Positions 18,670-26,967 are shown, numbered from the stretch's first letter. The stretch: DNA of 34,801 nucleotides from Psychromonas sp. 14N.309.X.WAT.B.A12 (GCF_030397575.1 NZ_JAPNXS010000010.1:1-34801); one strand, 5' to 3'. The notes: generated by a model from the letters alone, not told the origin. Program-made: numbers and translations.

Positions 18670-18695
18670 CGAATATCCCCTTCACCTAACTGCAA

Positions 18696-18944
18696 TTAAG
18701 CAGCTACTGCGTTATCTTTTACTAATTTAGCTACACGATCACTTAGCTGTGCGCCAAGACCAACCCAATGGTTGATGCGATCTGTATCTAAACGTAATTT
18801 TTCTGATTGACCTTGTGCTGTTGGGTTAAAGAAACCAACTTTTTCAAGGAAACGGCCGTCACGTGGGCTACGGCTATCAGTTACTACCACTTGGTAGAAT
18901 GGGCGTTTTTTAGCGCCACCACGAGCTAAACGAATAGTTACCAT
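18696..18944 (-). CDS. rpsP: 30S ribosomal protein S16
   Basis: An 82-residue protein with the typical S16 start [41 protein letters not shown]. First gene of the rpsP-rimM-trmD-rplS operon. AGAGGA lies upstream of the ATG and a good promoter at 19018-19045. Confidence 0.98.
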   Translation of the reverse strand: MVTIRLARGGAKKRPFYQVVVTDSRSPRDGRFLEKVGFFNPTAQGQSEKLRLDTDRINHWVGLGAQLSDRVAKLVKDNAVAA

Positions 18945-19017
18945 ATCGTCCTCTTTATATTGTTAAACGTCGAAAGTCAGTGAATTCTGACCACCTGCTT
19001 CTGTAGAAAGCCGCAAA

Positions 19018-19045
19018 ATTATACTCTTATTTGAGAAAAGAACAA
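19018..19045 (-). promoter_or_regulatory. sigma70-type promoter of the rpsP operon
   Basis: Minus strand TTGTTC (19045-19040), 16 bases, TATAAT (19023-19018), followed by a GC-containing stretch (TTTTGCGGC). The expected start near 19011 gives a leader of about 67 bases before rpsP. It lies downstream of the ffh terminator, so the operon has its own promoter. Confidence 0.7.
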
Positions 19046-19080
19046 TCAAAATCACAATTTACAAAGGGTACTTAAGACTA

Positions 19081-19122
19081 AAAAAGCAAAAAGCCCCGTC
19101 GAATCGCTTTCAACGGGGCTTT
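19081..19122 (-). terminator. intrinsic terminator of ffh
   Basis: On the minus strand AAAGCCCCGT, a 13-base loop and ACGGGGCTT form a strong GC-rich stem, followed by TTTTT-GC-TTTTT. It lies 31 bases after the ffh stop and separates ffh from the rpsP operon. Confidence 0.9.
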
Positions 19123-19152
19123 AGAACCAATTTAGCTAAGCTTTATGGACGC

Positions 19153-20577
19153 TTATTTTTTACGGAAACCACCTAAACCAGGAGGCATTTTCATCCCACC
19201 AGGCATGCCGCCACCCATTCCAGGCATACCACCACCCATCATGCCTTGCATTCCACCCATCATCTTACGCATACCGCCTTTACCAGACATTTTTTTCATC
19301 ATCTTCTGCATTTGCGTAAACTGTTTAAGTAGTTTGTTCACATCTTGTATTTGAGTACCAGAGCCCATCGCAATACGACGCTTACGTCCGCCTTTAATAA
19401 TTTCAGGTTTAGCACGCTCTTTTTTGGTCATAGAATTAATGATCGCTTCCATTTGATTGGTTGCTTTATCGTTAACTTGGCTTTTCATCGCCTCAGGCAC
19501 ATTCGACATACCCGGTAATTTATCCATCATCCCCATCATGCCACCCATGCTTTTCATTTGCACTAACTGGTCACGGAAGTCTTCCAGATCAAAACCTTTA
19601 CCTTTTTGTACTTTGCTCGCTAATTTTGCCGCTTTATCTTTATCGACTTTGGTTTCAAGCTCTTCAATTAATGAAAGCACATCACCCATGCCTAAGATAC
19701 GAGAGGCAATACGATCTGGGTAGAATGGCTCTAGCGCATCAATTTTCTCCCCCATACCGATAAACTTAATCGGTTTACCAGTAATATGGCGAATAGATAA
19801 CGCTGCACCACCACGTGCATCACCATCGGCTTTAGTTAGGATAACACCGGTTAATGGTAAAGCTTCGTTAAACGCTTGTGCTGTATTAGCGGCATCTTGA
19901 CCAGTCATTGCATCAACAACAAACAGTGTTTCAACTGGGTTAATCGCTTGATGAAGATCTTTAATCTCATTCATCATTTCGCCATCAACGTGTAAACGAC
20001 CGGCAGTATCGACAATAACTACATCAATGAATTTCTTTTTTGCATGCGCAATAGCTGCATTAGCAATATCGATTGGCTTTTGCGTGATATCACTTGGAAA
20101 GAACTCAACATCAACCTCAGATGCTAAGGTTTCTAATTGTTTGATTGCCGCTGGACGGTAAATATCCGCACTCACGACTAGAACAGACTTTTTCTCTTTG
20201 TTTTTTAATAGTAATGAAAGTTTAGCAACAGAGGTGGTTTTACCCGCACCTTGCAAACCAGCCATCAATAATACAGCTGGCGGCTGGGTTGCTAGATTTA
20301 AGTTTTCATTTACTTCACCCATTGCTAATTCAAGCTCGCTTTGTACGATCTTGATAAACGCTTGCCCTGGATTTAGTGTTTTAGTCACTTCTCTACCGAT
20401 AGCACGCTTTTTAACTGCTTGAATAAAATCACGAACAACAGGTAATGCTACATCCGCTTCTAACAGTGCCATACGCACTTCGCGTAATGTACCTTTGATA
20501 TTATCTTCTGTTAATCGACCTTTGCCGCTGATATTTTTCAGCGTTTTCGACAATCTGTCCGTTAAGTTCTCAAACAT
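19153..20577 (-). CDS. ffh: signal recognition particle protein Ffh
   Basis: A 474-residue SRP GTPase that binds signal sequences at the ribosome with 4.5S RNA and delivers them to FtsY. N domain (1-90), G domain with P-loop GLQGAGKT (107-114), DTAGR and TKADGDARGG, then a Met-rich M domain (about 325-474) with the 4.5S RNA-binding segment RRKRIAMGSGT. The tail is Gly/Met-rich (MGGGMPGMGGGMPGGMKMPP), longer in such repeats than E. coli Ffh. The 4.5S RNA gene is not in the window. Divergent ypjD-like gene as in E. coli and Vibrio. Confidence 0.97.
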   Translation of the reverse strand: MFENLTDRLSKTLKNISGKGRLTEDNIKGTLREVRMALLEADVALPVVRDFIQAVKKRAIGREVTKTLNPGQAFIKIVQSELELAMGEVNENLNLATQPPAVLLMAGLQGAGKTTSVAKLSLLLKNKEKKSVLVVSADIYRPAAIKQLETLASEVDVEFFPSDITQKPIDIANAAIAHAKKKFIDVVIVDTAGRLHVDGEMMNEIKDLHQAINPVETLFVVDAMTGQDAANTAQAFNEALPLTGVILTKADGDARGGAALSIRHITGKPIKFIGMGEKIDALEPFYPDRIASRILGMGDVLSLIEELETKVDKDKAAKLASKVQKGKGFDLEDFRDQLVQMKSMGGMMGMMDKLPGMSNVPEAMKSQVNDKATNQMEAIINSMTKKERAKPEIIKGGRKRRIAMGSGTQIQDVNKLLKQFTQMQKMMKKMSGKGGMRKMMGGMQGMMGGGMPGMGGGMPGGMKMPPGLGGFRKK

Positions 20578-20615
20578 GTTTATGACTCATTGCTATAAAT
20601 TATTAGGATTCTGCT

Positions 20616-20643
20616 ATTATACCCGTTATCACCCAAGGTGCAA
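20616..20643 (-). promoter_or_regulatory. sigma70-type promoter of ffh
   Basis: Minus strand TTGCAC (20643-20638), 16 bases, TATAAT (20621-20616), about 40 bases upstream of the ffh ATG. Strong consensus match. Confidence 0.7.
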
Positions 20644-20875
20644 AATACAACAGCAATTGTGATTGTTTAGTGCCACCTCATCGTTAATGCCATTACCTTC
20701 TACTAATTCTCACATTTAACTATTTTGATTGTAACCATAATATAAAAAATCTAAATGATAATAGTTATAATTGCTTTTGTGACCAATGAAAAATACTATT
20801 AACTTCTCATCTGCCTAATAAAGCTTATAATGTGAGCCCTAAACAGACTCATTTTATGACAATAGGTAACAACAT

Positions 20876-21664
20876 ATGGATCTACTGGCCATTATCAGCA
20901 TTGTATTTTATGTACTAAGTGGCGTTCATGCTAGTCGTCAGCTTTTTTCACGTAATCAGACTCTTACTTTTCCATTGATAAGCCTATCAAGTATTGCTTT
21001 ATTAACGCATGCATTTTGGTTATATCAACATATATTTCTGATTAACGGTCAAAACCTCCCTATCTTAAATGTTTTGTCATTAGCGACTTTTGTGATTGCG
21101 CTACTCTCTTTTGCGATGAGTAAAAAAATTAACACAGGCGTACTATTACCAATTGTTTACGGGTTTAATGCAATCAACTTTATTGCACTTATGTTTTTAC
21201 CGAGCCATTACATTACCCATTTAGAAAATCATCCACAGCTTGGTTTACATATTATTTTAGCCATTCTCGCCTATGCATTGATGACCATTGCTAGTCTATT
21301 TGCGATGCAACTTGCTTATGTAGACCACCGTTTAAAGAAGCATAAAATGCTGCTGGGTAAAGTTAATCTACCGCCACTAATGACCTTAGAAAAAAGCCTA
21401 TTTCAACTGATCTTTATTGGTTTTATTTTATTAACTGGAACCTTAGTAACTGGCTTTATTTTCTTAGAGGATATGTTTGAATCTGAGAATGCACATAAAG
21501 CAATATTAACCATGATCGCTTGGGTGGTGTATGCCGTGTTATTGTGGGGCCATTACAAGAATGGTTGGCGTGGGCGTTTAGTTATTTACATTACCATAGC
21601 AGGCTCATCACTATTAACGCTGGCTTACTTCGGTAGCCGAGTAGTACGAGAAATAATTCTATAA
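20876..21664 (+). CDS. ypjD: YpjD-like cytochrome c assembly (CcsA/HemX-type) membrane protein
   Basis: A 262-residue protein with about eight TM segments and no large soluble part. The region LGLHIILAILAYALMTIASLFAMQLAYVDHRLK and the later ILLTGTLVTGFIFLEDMF and MIAWVVYAVLLWGHYKNGWRG follow the CcsA/HemX pattern with conserved His residues. It sits divergent from ffh and near a CorB/YfjD-like gene, the E. coli order. In E. coli this pair has been linked to the Cor (Mg2+/Co2+ efflux) group by name; the molecular role is not settled. Confidence 0.88.
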   Translation: MDLLAIISIVFYVLSGVHASRQLFSRNQTLTFPLISLSSIALLTHAFWLYQHIFLINGQNLPILNVLSLATFVIALLSFAMSKKINTGVLLPIVYGFNAINFIALMFLPSHYITHLENHPQLGLHIILAILAYALMTIASLFAMQLAYVDHRLKKHKMLLGKVNLPPLMTLEKSLFQLIFIGFILLTGTLVTGFIFLEDMFESENAHKAILTMIAWVVYAVLLWGHYKNGWRGRLVIYITIAGSSLLTLAYFGSRVVREIIL

Positions 21665-21691
21665 TATTTTTATAGATAAAATGGTATTTAT

Positions 21692-21728
21692 AAAGAAAGC
21701 AGCATCACTATAATATGCTGCTTTCTTT
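21692..21728 (+). terminator. bidirectional hairpin terminator between ypjD and endA
   Basis: AAAGAAAGCAGCAT (21692-21705) and ATGCTGCTTTCTTT (21715-21728) form a perfect 14-bp stem with a 9-base loop. The U-rich side is within the stem's 3' arm (TTTCTTTATTATC). It lies between the converging ypjD and endA genes and could serve both. Confidence 0.82.
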
Positions 21729-21751
21729 ATTATCTAACGTCCTTTATTTTC

Positions 21752-22495
21752 CTAATTAAAACCAGCCGCTTGGCAGCTTTGTTCAAGAATCTCATTATTA
21801 CTTCCCTGAATTTTACTAATACGCTTAGCTCGCTCACATTCCCAAGCACTCACAGGATAAGTTTTATTCCAAGCATTCATTAATTGGCGCTGCTGCTTAC
21901 TCATTTTATAATGGTCATAAAAACTATCCATGTATAAGTAAGTACGCGCAATAACACCACGACTTGCTACTGGGGGCTCCGCTTTACTGTTTTCAATTTT
22001 CATGGCACAGCTACCAAAACTGTTTTTAATATCGCCTAACATCACAAAATTATAATTACGGCGACTAGCGTTAACGGAGCCAATAGCTGGGTATAAGTTA
22101 TACATATCTGCTTGCATATAACGATACTCTTCATTGGCTTTTTCAGCACAACGTCGTCCTTTATAAGCCTCCCCCTTACTGGTCACACAAATTGGGTTAC
22201 CAGTACGCCATTCGCTAAAGTTACGACCAAAGTTCTCTGCAGGTACGACATGTTCCCACTCGACGCGTTTTGCTCTTTTTTGATACTTGTCACTTTCAAA
22301 ACCATTAGGTGGAATAATGTTTTTCTTACTATCAAACTCAGCTTCACAATATAAGGTGTGACGATCTTGAGAAGTTAAATAAATCTCTTTTTCCAGTTTC
22401 TTCTTTGCGCTGGAAAAAGACTGTATTTGTGTATTTGCTGCGTGAAGTGATAAAGAGAGTGGCAACATGGATAAAATAAGAAGTGATTTGATAAT
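21752..22495 (-). CDS. endA: endonuclease I (periplasmic/secreted DNase), probable ATT start
   Basis: A 247-residue His-Me finger DNase; in relatives it is a periplasmic or secreted nuclease. The core RVEWEHVVPAENFG carries the catalytic His, followed by CAEKANEEYRYMQADMYNLYPAIGSVNASRRNYNF, typical of the family. Cys residues fit the disulfide-controlled enzymes. The start is odd: the first ATG (22468) gives MLPLSLSLHAANT, a signal peptide lacking its basic start. Nine codons upstream, an ATT (22495) lies five bases after AAGGGA (22506-22501) and gives MIKSLLILSMLPLSLSLHAA, a complete signal peptide; a stop lies four codons further up. I take the ATT as start; ATG at 22468 is the alternative. 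Confidence 0.85.
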   Translation of the reverse strand: MIKSLLILSMLPLSLSLHAANTQIQSFSSAKKKLEKEIYLTSQDRHTLYCEAEFDSKKNIIPPNGFESDKYQKRAKRVEWEHVVPAENFGRNFSEWRTGNPICVTSKGEAYKGRRCAEKANEEYRYMQADMYNLYPAIGSVNASRRNYNFVMLGDIKNSFGSCAMKIENSKAEPPVASRGVIARTYLYMDSFYDHYKMSKQQRQLMNAWNKTYPVSAWECERAKRISKIQGSNNEILEQSCQAAGFN

Positions 22496-22818
22496 TATAT
22501 TCCCTTATAAAAAAGGGCCTATTATCTACTGTAATATGCATGAAAAACAAGCAATTAAGAGGAATAAAAAAGAATTAATTAAATTATAATGAACAGCATT
22601 CAGCATAGTCAAAGTAGATAAAAATAACGGTCGTTTTTAAATATAAAAATCAACCAAATCATCTTCTTTGATGAAACTTATTCAAGGCTTTTATGGTTTC
22701 TATCAAAAATTAATTATTAATATTCATTTTTCGAAAATCTACTTTGTTATATCGGAGTTTCTTCGCTAATATCGAGGTTATTAATGTAATTTTTTTAAAG
22801 CAACCATAGAGACAACTT
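22496..22818. other. divergent endA / corB-like intergenic region
   Basis: A 323-base AT-rich stretch between divergent genes. It contains the endA Shine-Dalgarno (22501-22506). No gene, terminator or clear consensus promoter was recognised, though both promoters should be here. Confidence 0.4.
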
Positions 22819-24096
22819 TTGAACGATATACCTACAAGTGCACTATTTATTAGCTTAGTCATTTTAATCATCATTTCGGCTTATTTTTCAAGCTCTGAAA
22901 CCAGTATGATGTCTTTGAATCGCTACCGCTTACGCCACTTAGCTGAAGATAAAAATAAAACTGCTCTACGTGTTGAAAAGTTATTAAATAAACCAGATAA
23001 ACTCATCGGGTTAATTTTGATTGGTAATAACTTAGTGAACATTTTAGCATCAGCGATTGCCACCATTATCGGACAACGTTTATTTGGCGATGCCGGTATT
23101 GCTATCGCAACGGGTGTATTAACCTTTGTGATACTAATTTTTGCAGAAGTCACACCAAAAACACTAGCTGTTTTATACCCTGAAAAAATAGCTTTCCCAA
23201 GTTCAGTATTGCTTGCACCATTACAAAAACTGCTCAGTCCGTTTGTTTGGTGTATTAATGGTATATCTAATGGTCTTTTAAGAATATTTGGTATTAATGT
23301 TAATGAACAAAGTGATAACGCCCTTTCAAGTGATGAATTAAGGTCAGTGGTGAATGAAGCAGGTTCAATGATCCCAGAGCATCACCAACAAATGCTACTA
23401 AGTATTTTAGAATTAGAAAAAGTCACTGTTGATGAAATTATGGTGCCGCGTAATGAAATTGCCGCAATCGACATTAATCAAGATTGGGAAACCATATTAA
23501 AGCAACTAAAACATCGTACTCATACCATGACTCTGCTTTATCGAGATACGATTGATGATGCCATTGGTTTTTTACATGCACGAGACTCTTTGCTTAATTT
23601 TTTGAAAGAAGATTTCTCAAAAACAACTTTATTACGAAGTGTACGTGAGTTGTACTTCATTCCTGAAGGTACTCCACTCAATACCCAATTAATAAAATTC
23701 CAACAAAATAAAGAACGTATGGGTTTAGTAGTTGATGAATACGGTGATATTCAAGGCCTAGTAACCTTAGCTGATATTCTTGAAGAGATTGTAGGTGACT
23801 TCACTACAACGCATGAACCACATAGTTCTGAAGAGATACACAAACAGCAAGATGATAGTTACATTATTGAAGGTAGTATTGGCATACGAGACCTCAATAA
23901 AGAGATGGGCTGGTCATTACCTACCGATGGTCCGCGTACATTAAATGGATTAATTCTAGAGCACTTAGAGACCATTCCAACTTCAGCCGTGAGTACTCGA
24001 ATTTGTGGTTACCCAATGGAAATAATGGAAGTGGAAAATAACATGGTTAAGTTAGTTAAAATTCTGCCTGCACTGTATACGGAAGAAAACCCATAA
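22819..24096 (+). CDS. CNNM/CorB-like (YfjD/HlyC-CorC family) membrane protein
   Basis: A 425-residue protein with a CNNM (DUF21) TM domain (about 1-180: SAYFSSSETSMMSLNRYRLRHLA, VTPKTLAVLYPEK), a CBS pair (about 200-320: VDEIMVPRNEIAAI, RMGLVVDEYGDIQGLVTLADILEEIVGDF) and a C-terminal CorC_HlyC domain (about 340-420). It closely follows the plan of E. coli YfjD (CorB), linked to Mg2+/Co2+ export. The start is TTG; the length from there matches YfjD and no upstream ATG fits. Only a weak AGAG precedes it. Confidence 0.92.
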   Translation: MNDIPTSALFISLVILIIISAYFSSSETSMMSLNRYRLRHLAEDKNKTALRVEKLLNKPDKLIGLILIGNNLVNILASAIATIIGQRLFGDAGIAIATGVLTFVILIFAEVTPKTLAVLYPEKIAFPSSVLLAPLQKLLSPFVWCINGISNGLLRIFGINVNEQSDNALSSDELRSVVNEAGSMIPEHHQQMLLSILELEKVTVDEIMVPRNEIAAIDINQDWETILKQLKHRTHTMTLLYRDTIDDAIGFLHARDSLLNFLKEDFSKTTLLRSVRELYFIPEGTPLNTQLIKFQQNKERMGLVVDEYGDIQGLVTLADILEEIVGDFTTTHEPHSSEEIHKQQDDSYIIEGSIGIRDLNKEMGWSLPTDGPRTLNGLILEHLETIPTSAVSTRICGYPMEIMEVENNMVKLVKILPALYTEENP

Positions 24097-24130
24097 ATAG
24101 ATAAATCAAACGCCTCAAAAATCCATTACA

Positions 24131-24165
24131 TCATAGCTAACCACTTTAGTTGCGGTTAGCTATGA
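24131..24165. repeat. 12-bp perfect inverted repeat after the corB-like gene
   Basis: TCATAGCTAACC (24131-24142), an 11-base spacer and GGTTAGCTATGA (24154-24165). It lies 34 bases after the corB-like stop. No T-run follows on either strand, so it is either a Rho-dependent or RNA-stabilising hairpin, or an operator. Confidence 0.5.
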
Positions 24166-24315
24166 CAATTATCCACAATTCAAACATCAAGTCCTCTACG
24201 GTAATATTTATTACTTAAACACTAACCAATGATATTAATACGACTCCTTTAAAACATTAAACAATCCATATTAGTAATATCAAACGTTCAATTCTTAATA
24301 AGACATCTTCAAAAA

Positions 24316-24364
24316 TCACTATCAATATTCTTGATAGTGATAATAAAAACTATCAAATATTCTT
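24316..24364. promoter_or_regulatory. candidate LysR-type operator upstream of focA-CBS
   Basis: A perfect 10-bp inverted repeat TCACTATCAA-TATTC-TTGATAGTGA (24316-24340) contains ATC-N9-GAT, a form of the T-N11-A LysR box. A further copy of the left half, ACTATCAA (24349-24356) followed by ATATTCTT, starts 31 bases after the first, about three helical turns, like the activation subsite of LysR operators. A near-identical site is in front of the lysR gene (26980-27000). Confidence 0.6.
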
Positions 24365-24450
24365 CTTTAGCTAATCGTCGTATTGTTTTTATAGCGAATC
24401 AACAACGCTATTTAAACATTTTATTCACACATACTTCGGAGGCTTAGTGA

Positions 24451-25986
24451 TTGAATATGAATCAACCCACTAGCAGCATAAATGAAAATACGATCAAACA
24501 AATGCCATTAGCCTCGCCTTTATTAGAGGTGAGTCAATATGGATTACATAAAATTAATAAAAGCATACGGCACTCTTTTGGTCTATCAGTGTTTGCCGGG
24601 ATATTCATCGCCATTGCTTTTGTTTTTTACGTTACCGTTACAACCGGATCAGACACCTCATCCTGGGGATTAACCAGACTAGCAGGCGGTATTGCTTTTA
24701 GCCTTGGCCTTATATTAGTCGTTGTCTGCGGCGCAGAACTCTTTACTAGTACCTTATTAAGTAGTGTTGCTTGGGCACAAGGTAAACTCAATAGTAAACA
24801 GCTATTAGCTTGTTGGGGGCGTGTTTATATCGGTAACTTTGTAGGGGCAATGTTAATTCTGCTATTAGTCGTCGGTGGCAAAATGTACCTACTTGATAGT
24901 GGCCAATGGGGATTAAGTGTACTCAAGCTTGCACAACATAAAATTCATCATACTTGGTTAGAGGCCTTCTCATTAGGAGTGTTATGTAACCTATTAGTTT
25001 GCCTAGGGATTTGGATGACATTCAGCAGCAAAGATATGTTAACTAAATCACTACTACTGATCCTGCCCGTTGCAATGTTTGTTAGCAGTGGTTTTGAACA
25101 TAGCATTGCAAATTTATTCATGGTGCCTTTAGGTATTGTTTTACAAAACACCGTCTCCCCTGAATACCTTCTATCACTGGGGTATAACGTCAATAGTTTC
25201 GCCGACCTAACCGTGAGTCACTTTGTTACCAGCAACCTCATTCCAGTAACACTTGGCAATATCGTAGGAGGAGGTGTCATGGTTGGCTTAGGTTATTGGT
25301 TTATTTATGACTCAGCACCACAAACTTTAATCAAAACAGACACTTCGATCGAACAGCATCAAGTAAACACATATACAGCTACTTCAGCAGCTATCCACCT
25401 TCCAGCACAAGGAGTTTCAATCATGAACAATTCATCACTTACACAATTAACCGTAGCTCAAATTATGGATACACAAGCACTAAAGTTAACGGCGAAACAA
25501 AGCGCGGCATCAGCTTTACTACAATTATCAACACACAAGGTACGTGGCGCGGTGGTCGTTAATACAGAAAATAATTTAATAGGGTTTGTCTCAGAACAGG
25601 ATTTATTACGCTCATGGTGGGCTAACGATTTCGAACTAGACAGTGAATTAACGGTAAACGATGTCATGCAAACTGAAGTGCTTAGTGTCACCCCCGAACA
25701 AAGCGTGTCTGAACTCATTGAGTTTATGACTGTGGATAAAACGGTTCTTTACCCTGTCAGTGACTCAGGAGTGTTACTGTCTAGTCAATATTTAGATTAT
25801 AAACAACGCCTCAACAAAGCAGCGGCTAAACGCCCCTCTATTTATCCGGTGATAGACAATGGGCAAGTCGTTGCCACAATCAGTCGTCAACATATTACCG
25901 ATTATTTGTTACGTGATTTTTCACCTGAAACGAATCAAGTCAACAGCACTCAATCTAATAATGAAAACGATAATCAAGCGGCTTAG
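24451..25986 (+). CDS. focA: FocA formate channel fused to a C-terminal CBS-domain pair
   Basis: A 511-residue fusion. Residues 25-288 are a full FNT channel very close to E. coli FocA: AIAFVFYVTVTTG, CGAELFTSTLL, FVSSGFEHSIANLFMVPLGI (central His217) and NLIPVTLGNIVGGG. After a polar linker (about 289-328), residues 332-385 and 397-490 form two CBS modules; the second carries an insertion near 443-463. Start: TTG at 24451 lies eight bases after GGAGG, while the ATG two codons later is 14 bases away, so TTG is preferred. An internal AAGGAG and in-frame ATG (codon 325) sit at the domain junction. Formate transport is by homology; CBS gating by adenine nucleotides is inference. Confidence 0.9.
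   Translation: MNMNQPTSSINENTIKQMPLASPLLEVSQYGLHKINKSIRHSFGLSVFAGIFIAIAFVFYVTVTTGSDTSSWGLTRLAGGIAFSLGLILVVVCGAELFTSTLLSSVAWAQGKLNSKQLLACWGRVYIGNFVGAMLILLLVVGGKMYLLDSGQWGLSVLKLAQHKIHHTWLEAFSLGVLCNLLVCLGIWMTFSSKDMLTKSLLLILPVAMFVSSGFEHSIANLFMVPLGIVLQNTVSPEYLLSLGYNVNSFADLTVSHFVTSNLIPVTLGNIVGGGVMVGLGYWFIYDSAPQTLIKTDTSIEQHQVNTYTATSAAIHLPAQGVSIMNNSSLTQLTVAQIMDTQALKLTAKQSAASALLQLSTHKVRGAVVVNTENNLIGFVSEQDLLRSWWANDFELDSELTVNDVMQTEVLSVTPEQSVSELIEFMTVDKTVLYPVSDSGVLLSSQYLDYKQRLNKAAAKRPSIYPVIDNGQVVATISRQHITDYLLRDFSPETNQVNSTQSNNENDNQAA
25409..25425 (+). promoter_or_regulatory. internal Shine-Dalgarno and in-frame ATG inside focA-CBS
   Basis: AAGGAG (25409-25414), eight bases, then ATG (25423-25425), in frame with the fusion as codon 325. 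Starting here would give a free 187-residue CBS-pair protein (25423-25986). It is a better start signal than that of the full-length gene. Confidence 0.6.
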
Positions 25987-26013
25987 TTGAAAGGTCGCTT
26001 GATAGCTAAAACT

Positions 26014-26052
26014 ATAAAGTTAATCATAAAAATGGTTAACTTTATTTTTTTT
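26014..26052 (+). terminator. intrinsic terminator of focA-CBS, inside the lysR 3' end
   Basis: ATAAAGTTAATCAT (26014-26027), loop AAAA, ATGGTTAACTTTAT (26032-26045) form a 14-bp stem with one T-G pair, followed by a T-run to 26052. It lies 28 bases after the focA-CBS stop and overlaps the last codons of the convergent lysR gene (stop at 26020-26022). Confidence 0.9.
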
Positions 26053-26943
26053 AGCATCTCGAACCAAGCGTTTTGCTTCGGTCATCACACACTCTTTTAA
26101 AGGGTTTTCACCTAACTCATTTAACCAAACAAAGGATAAGCTACGATGCATATTCAAATCAGGGGTGTCTAGAATAACTAATTCTCCATTTGCCACCTCT
26201 TGATGAACATCTAGTAAAGGCAAGCAACCTAAGTAAACACCATTTTTTACTAGCTCTTTAATCACAGCAACACTTTCATACTCTTTCCACACATCCAGTT
26301 GTTCAATTAGTCCATAAACTGCACTTTCAAAAATTCTTCTGGTTCCTGAACCATGCTCTCGCAGTATCCATCGAGCTTGCTCTAAACGAGCCAAGTTCAC
26401 TTTTTGATCATTAGCATAAGGATGGTAAGGATTTGTGAAGACCACAAGATGATCATCAACAATTGCTTCTTGCATGACTCTGCTATCATCATTTCTCGCT
26501 TCAATAATACCTAATTCAAATTCATGATTTAATAGCCCTCGAATCACTTCTTCACTATTCTTAATGCTCAATTCAATACGTAACTCAGGGAAATCACTAT
26601 CAATATTACTGATTAAACGCGGTAAAAGATGTTTAGCAGGAGTTTGACTTGCACATAATGATAGAGAGCCGCTAATCAGATTCTGATCTTTTAACCCCTG
26701 TTCAATTTGTTGTGCGTTTTGAATGAGTTTTCTGGCTTGTGGTCTCAACCAACGTCCCCAGTGGCTTAAGGTTAAGCGATTGCCATGACGAATAAATAAA
26801 GGTCTATCTAATAAGTTTTCAAGTTGTGCTAAAGACATGCTAACAGCAGATTGTGTCATGCATAACTCATCGGCAGCTCTACTAACCCCTTCGTTACTAG
26901 CAATAGCGTTAAAAACTTGCAGTTGTTTCAATGTATATTTCAT
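26020..26943 (-). CDS. LysR-family transcriptional regulator (YeiE/CysB-like subgroup)
   Basis: A 307-residue LysR regulator: N-terminal winged helix (about 3-62, TLKQLQVFNAIASNEGVSRAADELCMTQSAVSMSLAQLE), linker helix, and a C-terminal substrate-binding-type effector domain with WILREHGSGTR near residue 190, as in the YeiE-like subgroup. It is convergent with focA-CBS and both share a near-identical operator (24316-24340 and 26980-27000), so it probably regulates itself and focA-CBS. The last codons lie in the focA terminator. The effector is unknown; formate or a related metabolite would be a guess. Confidence 0.88.
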   Translation of the reverse strand: MKYTLKQLQVFNAIASNEGVSRAADELCMTQSAVSMSLAQLENLLDRPLFIRHGNRLTLSHWGRWLRPQARKLIQNAQQIEQGLKDQNLISGSLSLCASQTPAKHLLPRLISNIDSDFPELRIELSIKNSEEVIRGLLNHEFELGIIEARNDDSRVMQEAIVDDHLVVFTNPYHPYANDQKVNLARLEQARWILREHGSGTRRIFESAVYGLIEQLDVWKEYESVAVIKELVKNGVYLGCLPLLDVHQEVANGELVILDTPDLNMHRSLSFVWLNELGENPLKECVMTEAKRLVRDAKKNKVNHFYD

Positions 26944-26967
26944 AATCTTTCATTGATGATTGATTTG

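Larger units (their letters stand above)
24097..24450. other. regulatory region upstream of the focA-CBS gene
   Basis: A 354-base gap with no gene. It contains a perfect 12-bp inverted repeat at 24131-24165, the LysR-type operator at 24316-24340 with a further half-site at 24349-24364, and the Shine-Dalgarno GGAGG at 24438-24442. No clear terminator with a T-run for the upstream corB-like gene was seen. Confidence 0.55.
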
